DNA of 64,000 nt from Caecibacter massiliensis (GTDB taxonomy: Bacteria; Bacillota; Negativicutes; Veillonellales; Megasphaeraceae). The first letter of the stretch is position 1. Every line of letters begins with the position of its first letter. The stretch is from positions 2,264,774 to 2,328,773 of the forward strand of contig LT608311.1 in assembly GCA_900095875.1 (NCBI GenBank). Reading direction: 5' to 3'. The notes under the pieces were generated by a model. It saw only the letters and a program-made list of their open reading frames with translations, did no database searches and had not been told where the DNA came from. Position numbers and translations under genes: made by a program. Shown piece after piece: positions 60,701 to 64,000 of this stretch.

Positions 60701-60753
60701 TGGTCCTTCCGACTATGTACGCTGCTTGGTTTAAGGTGAAACGTACGTCGTAA
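57709..60753 (+). CDS. RND efflux permease (second system)
   Basis: A 1014-aa inner-membrane exporter with 12 spans. The Asp-Asp pair of the proton relay is in GLLVDDAIIAVEMM (about residue 400). The position of the usual Lys in the tenth span reads GGMIIRNSIILLDQI, with Arg instead, which is a subfamily trait. The start of the protein (SEVSIHNRVLVWYFIILIAI) also belongs to that subgroup rather than AcrB itself. No outer-membrane partner gene follows; a strong terminator ends the operon. Confidence 0.92.
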   Translation: MRNLSEVSIHNRVLVWYFIILIAIAGIFSYMKLGRMEDPTYTVRTMVVSVAWPGATAEQMQEQVTDKIEKKLQDTPNLDYIKSYSRPGQSVIYVYLDDKAPRDSIRSTWHEVRNLTEDMKKDLPDGVYGPYYNDRFDDVYGSIYAITGDGYSYEELRQKAEKIRRMMMSVDDVSKVELVGEQSEKVYIEVANSKLAELGIAPTAIADAVKGQNAMTPAGMVDTKSDNVYLRLSGVFEDVEAIRNLPINANGRVFRLGDIATVERRYTQPSDPKMFYNGKPAVGIALSMKSGGNNLKLGENLKKLQQSVKPDLPAGMEIHQVSDQPQVVKESISDFINTLREAIIIVLIVSFLSLGLRTGLVVAFCIPLVLTGVFCVMEIFGIDLHKVSLGSLIIALGLLVDDAIIAVEMMTVQLEKGMNRVDAACYAFKATAKPMLTGTLITCAGFIPVAFADGAASEFCKDLFPVITASLVLSWIVSVMVAPLFGYYLIKPKVSKDEKPEPLYQSRFYVFFRKVLTWCLTHRAVVIGGTAAMFVLSLGLMKLIPQEFFPPSLRPELIVEMTLPEGSSMQATQNEAARFAQYLDTQQSQLKDYSYYVGEGAPRFVLTIEPVLPANNYAQFVVVAKDTDTREKLTKEIKQEMADQFPNVRCNVKNVPLGPPSDYPIMLRVSGYDTDKVKAYAQQIADRIAKDPNTENVFLNWNQKNKVMHVELDQNKLRAMGISGQNIAQTLYTELSGATVAQYYAGDKTIGIQFRLQDSDRNDLSKIKSLPVYVGQAGYVPLEQIARISYEGEDGLIWRRDLKPTITINGGIKSGTANDATQKAYDSIADIRESMPFGYTVEVDGALENSQKSLNYLLVPVPVMIIIIMTLLMFQLRSPSLMVLALVTAPMGLIGVSLGMLLFGKSLGFVAYLGILALGGMIIRNSIILLDQIQKHMAAGEDPWHAVIDSAVMRFRPIMLTAAAAILGMIPLMRSVFWGPLAVAIASGLFVATVLTLLVLPTMYAAWFKVKRTS

Positions 60754-60784
60754 TCACTTCAATATAGTTAGTTAATCTAAGTTA

Positions 60785-60846
60785 AAACAGAGACTGTGAC
60801 AAAACGAGCTTTTAGAGCTATTTTGCTACGGTCTCTGTTTTTTGTT
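60785..60846 (+). terminator. Terminator after the second RND pump
   Basis: AAACAGAGAC (60785-60794) pairs with GTCTCTGTTT (60831-60840); an inner AAAACGAGCT/AGCTATTTT stem is possible, and a T run follows. Confidence 0.85.
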
Positions 60847-61078
60847 ACCTTATTGCTTTTGCTATGCTTTTTGAGCATTCCTTAACTTGTGATAATAAGC
60901 ATTTTACATGTCACAACCGGGACCATATAATACAAGCAGGAAATGAAACTAATCAGGAGTCAGCCAGAAAAGAAGTATTGCCTTATGAAAAAGAACTATT
61001 ATCGCTGTGTGCAATCTTACTGTGATGGCTGTATTGACTCTATGATATGGTGTATTAGTGTAGAAATGAGGGGAGAAT
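60847..61078. other. AT-rich gap with a promoter, no certain gene
   Basis: Together with the terminator before it this makes a 325-nt gap between genes. It contains the promoter at 60903-60931, a second -35-like TTGACT (61034-61039) close to the merR start, and a 52-codon frame (60943-61101) that has no proper ribosome site and runs into merR. Confidence 0.5.
60903..60931 (+). promoter_or_regulatory. Promoter upstream of the MerR redox cluster
   Basis: TTTACA (60903-60908) and TATAAT (60926-60931), spacing exactly 17 nt. It gives a leader of about 140 nt before merR. Confidence 0.6.
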
Positions 61079-61459
61079 ATGTTTATACGGGAAATGGCTA
61101 AACGGGTACATCTTTCAGAAGATACCCTGAGGTATTATGAAAAAATCGGGCTGCTGGCTCACGTTACCCGTGATGCCGGCGGACACCGGGTATATGGCGA
61201 GGTGGAAATTGAAGAAGTTCAGAAGATTGTGTATTTAAAAGCCAGCGGACTTTCTCTGAACGATATCCGGAACTATCTGGAGTTGATGCAGGGGGGAAAA
61301 GAAGGAAAAGAACAGCAGCATATATTATTACTGGCGACGCAGAAAACATTGCTTCGGAAGATGGTTGAGCTGCAGCAGTCTCTGAAGAAAATCAACCAAT
61401 TGTTGTATACCCGGCATCAGACCTGCATGACGGCCGGTTCCCAGACAGTGCCGGAATAG
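61079..61459 (+). CDS. MerR-family transcriptional regulator
   Basis: A 126-aa regulator starting behind GGGGAG, with an N-terminal MerR winged helix-turn-helix (MAKRVHLSEDTLRYYEKIGL, then DAGGHRVYGEVEIEEV) and a C-terminal coiled coil. One Cys near the end (HQTCMTAG) is in a tail, not the metal-loop position. It is of the AdhR-type group often placed beside flavodoxin and aldo/keto reductase genes, as here; it may control them in response to reactive aldehydes or electrophiles (inference). Confidence 0.88.
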   Translation: MFIREMAKRVHLSEDTLRYYEKIGLLAHVTRDAGGHRVYGEVEIEEVQKIVYLKASGLSLNDIRNYLELMQGGKEGKEQQHILLLATQKTLLRKMVELQQSLKKINQLLYTRHQTCMTAGSQTVPE

Positions 61460-61516
61460 GCCCGGGGCGTGTCACCGTACGCGTGAATATGATATTTTAA
61501 AGAGAGGGAATACCGT

Positions 61517-62233
61517 ATGAAACTTACATCTATCTTAAAGATAATATGCATGGGAATGGCTCTTTGTACTCTTACGGCCTGCGGAAATACAGAAAATACC
61601 CAGGCAGTGCAGGATACCCCATCGGCATCGACAGGGGTCTACGTACCGAATCAGACGGGCAAACCTATGTCGGAAGACATCAAGGATGAGCTGGAAACAA
61701 AGCATAAGCAGGAAGCGGCATCTATCAAGACCATCCAGGAAGAACCAAAGGGAAGTCACAAAGGTCAGCGTATCCTCATCGCTTATTTTACCTGGGGCGG
61801 CCGGTCCGGGGAAGTGGCCCATATGATTCATGATAAAATCGGCGGCGACATATATGAAATCAAGCGGAATCCCGATTATTCCCGTGATTACTCGACAGTC
61901 CTAAAGGAATCGGTAAAAGAAGTCGATGACAACGCCCGGCCCCAGCTGGCAGGGGAACGGCCGGATTTTTCCCAGTATGACGTCATCGTCCTGGGCTATC
62001 CCTGCTGGTGGTTCACGGCTCCTATGATTATCCCGTCATTCCTGGAAGGACAGAATCTGGAAGGAAAGCTCATCGTTCCCTATATGTGCTCTTACAGCAG
62101 CCCATTTGAAGTGACACTGCCTGCATTGGCAGCGGCAGCACCGGGCGCGCGGATTTTCAAAGGACTGACCCTGGATAAAGATACGGATTACGGCGTCATC
62201 GATTCCTGGCTGGTGCAGGCAGGCCTACTGTGA
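61517..62233 (+). CDS. Flavodoxin-like lipoprotein
   Basis: A 238-aa protein with a lipoprotein signal (lipobox TLTAC) and a flavodoxin fold starting near residue 84: RILIAYFTWGGRSGEVAHMI is the FMN phosphate loop, VIVLGYPCWWFTAPMIIPSF the second FMN-binding stretch and CSYSSPFEVTLPAL the third. A periplasm-side or envelope-anchored flavodoxin is uncommon; it could pass electrons to the exported aldo/keto reductase nearby. The start follows GAGGGA. Confidence 0.85.
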   Translation: MKLTSILKIICMGMALCTLTACGNTENTQAVQDTPSASTGVYVPNQTGKPMSEDIKDELETKHKQEAASIKTIQEEPKGSHKGQRILIAYFTWGGRSGEVAHMIHDKIGGDIYEIKRNPDYSRDYSTVLKESVKEVDDNARPQLAGERPDFSQYDVIVLGYPCWWFTAPMIIPSFLEGQNLEGKLIVPYMCSYSSPFEVTLPALAAAAPGARIFKGLTLDKDTDYGVIDSWLVQAGLL

Positions 62234-62319
62234 TGGTTCACCGTGATTTGGAATACGGGCAGTTTCCTGAGATTTCATGATTAAAGAATATAAGACGTTT
62301 AAATGATGGAGGTAATAAC

Positions 62320-62769
62320 ATGAAAAAAATAGTCATTTATTTTTCAGCCAGTGGCATTACGGAAAAACGGGCCAGGGAACTGGCTGCTGTGACTGGATCG
62401 GATATACAGGCTATCGTACCGGCACAACGGTACTCGTTGGCTGACTTAGATTGGACTAATCAGAAGAGCCGCAGTTATCAGGAAAATCTCGATGATGCAG
62501 TCCGGCCGGCATTGGAACATGGGAACATGAATTTGGCAGGATACGACCGGATTTATCTGGGCTTCCCCATTTGGTGGGGTATCGCACCTAAAATCATCAA
62601 CACATTTGTAGAAAGCAATGATCTGAGCAATAAAGAAATTGTAGTTTTTGCTACATCAGGTGGCAGTGGCTTGCAGACAGCCGTTAAGACGTTGCAAAAA
62701 CAATATCCTGCGCTGGATATTAAAGCAGGAAAATTATTGAACCACAGTGTAAAAAGCGATATTATTTAA
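62320..62769 (+). CDS. Flavodoxin
   Basis: A 149-aa soluble flavodoxin without signal peptide. The FMN loop is VIYFSASGITEKRARELAAV, and the stretches YDRIYLGFPIWWGIAPKIIN and VFATSGGSGLQTAVKTL bind the flavin. It is related to the preceding lipoprotein but cytoplasmic. The start has GGAGGT 8 nt upstream. It lies between that lipoprotein and the aldo/keto reductase. Confidence 0.9.
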   Translation: MKKIVIYFSASGITEKRARELAAVTGSDIQAIVPAQRYSLADLDWTNQKSRSYQENLDDAVRPALEHGNMNLAGYDRIYLGFPIWWGIAPKIINTFVESNDLSNKEIVVFATSGGSGLQTAVKTLQKQYPALDIKAGKLLNHSVKSDII

Positions 62770-62846
62770 TCTGTTCATGAAATCAGTAAGACCTCATACA
62801 GAATAAGTCAGGCGGACGTACAAAGAAAGAAGAAGAAGGTGGTATC

Positions 62847-64000
62847 GTGAGTAAGGAAGTGAGCCGGCGCACGTTTTTGAAAATTCTCGGTGGGGGATTG
62901 GCCGGTATGGCTGCTGGCGGGGCCGTGTGGAAACGTCATGAAATCATGGCCTTTCTCGATGCCGATAAAGCTGCAGCTGATGCAGGGCAGGATATGGGCA
63001 GAGTTGCGACCAGGTATTATGCCCCACTGGGGAAAGACCTGTCTCTGTTGGGATTTGGGTGCATGCGCCTGCCGACGAAATTCTCTGCCCAGGGCCGGGT
63101 CATTGATACGGAATTGGGCGAAAAGATGATTGATTTCGCCTACCGCCACGGCATCAATTATTTCGATACGGCCTGGTTTTATCATGACGGGCAATCGGAA
63201 GGCTTTATCGGCCAGGCCCTAAAAAAATACCTCCGTGACAGTGTGTTCCTTGCCGATAAAATGCCGACGCCGATTCTGGAGAGCCTCAATCAGGCAAAGG
63301 AGATTTTCCAAACGCAGCTCGACCGTTGCCAGGTCACATATTTTGACAATTACATGCTCCATTCTCTCACCAGCCGGGACGAATTCGAGCGGCTGTATAT
63401 CCAGAACGGAATCCTCGAGTATCTTCGTCAGGAGAAATCCCGGGGCCGCATCCGCTGTCTGGGATTTTCCTTTCATGGCGACGTGCCTTTCTTCCAGTAT
63501 CTCATGGACCTGTATCCGTGGGATTTCTGTATGATCCAGCTCAACTATGCCGACTGGAATGATCTGGGAGAAGCGCCGTCGGGCAGTCGTCAGGCCGGCG
63601 ATTTATACCGCAAGTGCCGGGAAAAGAACGTCCCCATTTTCGTCATGGAACCGGTCAAAGGAGGTAATCTGGCTGATCTGCCAGCTTCTTCAGCGGCAAT
63701 TTTGAAAGAATTGCATCCTGACGCCAGCCTGGCGTCGTGGGCACTGCGCTGGGTAGGATCGAAAGACGGGGTCATTACGATGAATTCGGGGATGAGTAAT
63801 CTGGAACAGGTCCTGGATAATGTCCGGACCATGAGCGGTTTTAGCCCCTTATCGCCAGCAGAAGAACGGGCCATTCAGAGGTCTATGGGAAAGAACGCGG
63901 ACAGTATGGCCATTCCCTGTACGTACTGCCGGTATTGTGATCCCTGTCCTTACGGCGTCGATATAGCTACGGTGTTTCAACTGTATAACCGCTTTGGTGA
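62847..64000 (+). CDS. Tat-exported aldo/keto reductase with Fe-S cluster motif (partial)
   Basis: The frame starts at GTG 62847 behind AAGGTGG and runs off the window's right edge (384 codons seen). The N-terminus SRRTFLKILGGGLAGMAAGG is a twin-arginine signal, so the protein is exported folded with its cofactor. The aldo/keto reductase core follows: LLGFGCMRLPTKF, NYFDTAWFYHDGQSE with the catalytic Tyr, LADKM with the Lys, and MLHSL with the His. At about residue 358 comes CTYCRYCDPCPYG, a Cys-rich 4Fe-4S-type ending found in one aldo/keto reductase subfamily. Its substrate is unknown. Confidence 0.88.
   Translation, partial: MSKEVSRRTFLKILGGGLAGMAAGGAVWKRHEIMAFLDADKAAADAGQDMGRVATRYYAPLGKDLSLLGFGCMRLPTKFSAQGRVIDTELGEKMIDFAYRHGINYFDTAWFYHDGQSEGFIGQALKKYLRDSVFLADKMPTPILESLNQAKEIFQTQLDRCQVTYFDNYMLHSLTSRDEFERLYIQNGILEYLRQEKSRGRIRCLGFSFHGDVPFFQYLMDLYPWDFCMIQLNYADWNDLGEAPSGSRQAGDLYRKCREKNVPIFVMEPVKGGNLADLPASSAAILKELHPDASLASWALRWVGSKDGVITMNSGMSNLEQVLDNVRTMSGFSPLSPAEERAIQRSMGKNADSMAIPCTYCRYCDPCPYGVDIATVFQLYNRFG

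Overview
The window looks like a chromosomal segment of a diderm Firmicute of the class Negativicutes, most likely close to Megasphaera or another Veillonellales genus. This placement is inferred from gene content only. It mixes Firmicute-type genes (PolC-type replicase, ComEA/ComEC, a SpoVB-like flippase, YerC, ThiW) with two RND efflux systems that normally need an outer membrane. Protein-coding DNA is moderately GC-rich, and a few intergenic islands (about 3240-3480, 9420-10060, 60850-60960) are clearly AT-rich. I saw no rRNA, tRNA, CRISPR array, complete insertion sequence or prophage.

Positions 1-5850: a peptidoglycan amidase, a shikimate-kinase-like gene overlapping pfkA, a hairpin-rich stretch after pfkA, then about 1.5 kb of decayed DNA with a broken ISNCY-type transposase, two small unknown proteins and a PuuD-like amidotransferase. 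Positions 5956-12900: a two-gene minus-strand unit (Nudix hydrolase, then a PLD-helicase-DUF3427 protein) that may be a genome-protection module, a long AT-rich leader with a promoter and a 37-bp palindrome, an M20 amidohydrolase with a membrane transporter, and a TPR gene fragment. Positions 13000-24100: peptidases (M18, PepC, PepT), a LysR regulator divergent from a YeiH-type permease, an alpha/beta hydrolase, a LarA-like protein, a MerR regulator, CorA and a DUF554 protein.

Positions 24170-30600 hold an smc-ftsY-yhcH-thiM-thiW run. Positions 30771-35670 hold an RND efflux operon whose TetR regulator is cut by an in-frame TAG. Then come minus-strand nadE and a lipid-linked-sugar-type flippase. 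Positions 39583-45380 hold trkA followed by three tandem trkH paralogues. Positions 45491-54828 hold comEA, comEC, holA, a VanW-family gene, polC and yerC: DNA uptake and replication genes together. Here ComEC has lost the metal-binding motif of its C-terminal domain and PolC lacks its proofreading exonuclease domain. Positions 54852-60846 hold mscL with a C-terminal zinc ribbon, an unknown gene, and a second RND operon under a MarR regulator with a clear promoter and palindromic operator. The window ends in a MerR-associated redox cluster: two flavodoxin-like proteins and a Tat-exported, Fe-S-containing aldo/keto reductase that runs off the end.

Many promoters here carry an extended -10 (TG-n-TATAAT-like). 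Intrinsic terminators are numerous and often share a related stem sequence.
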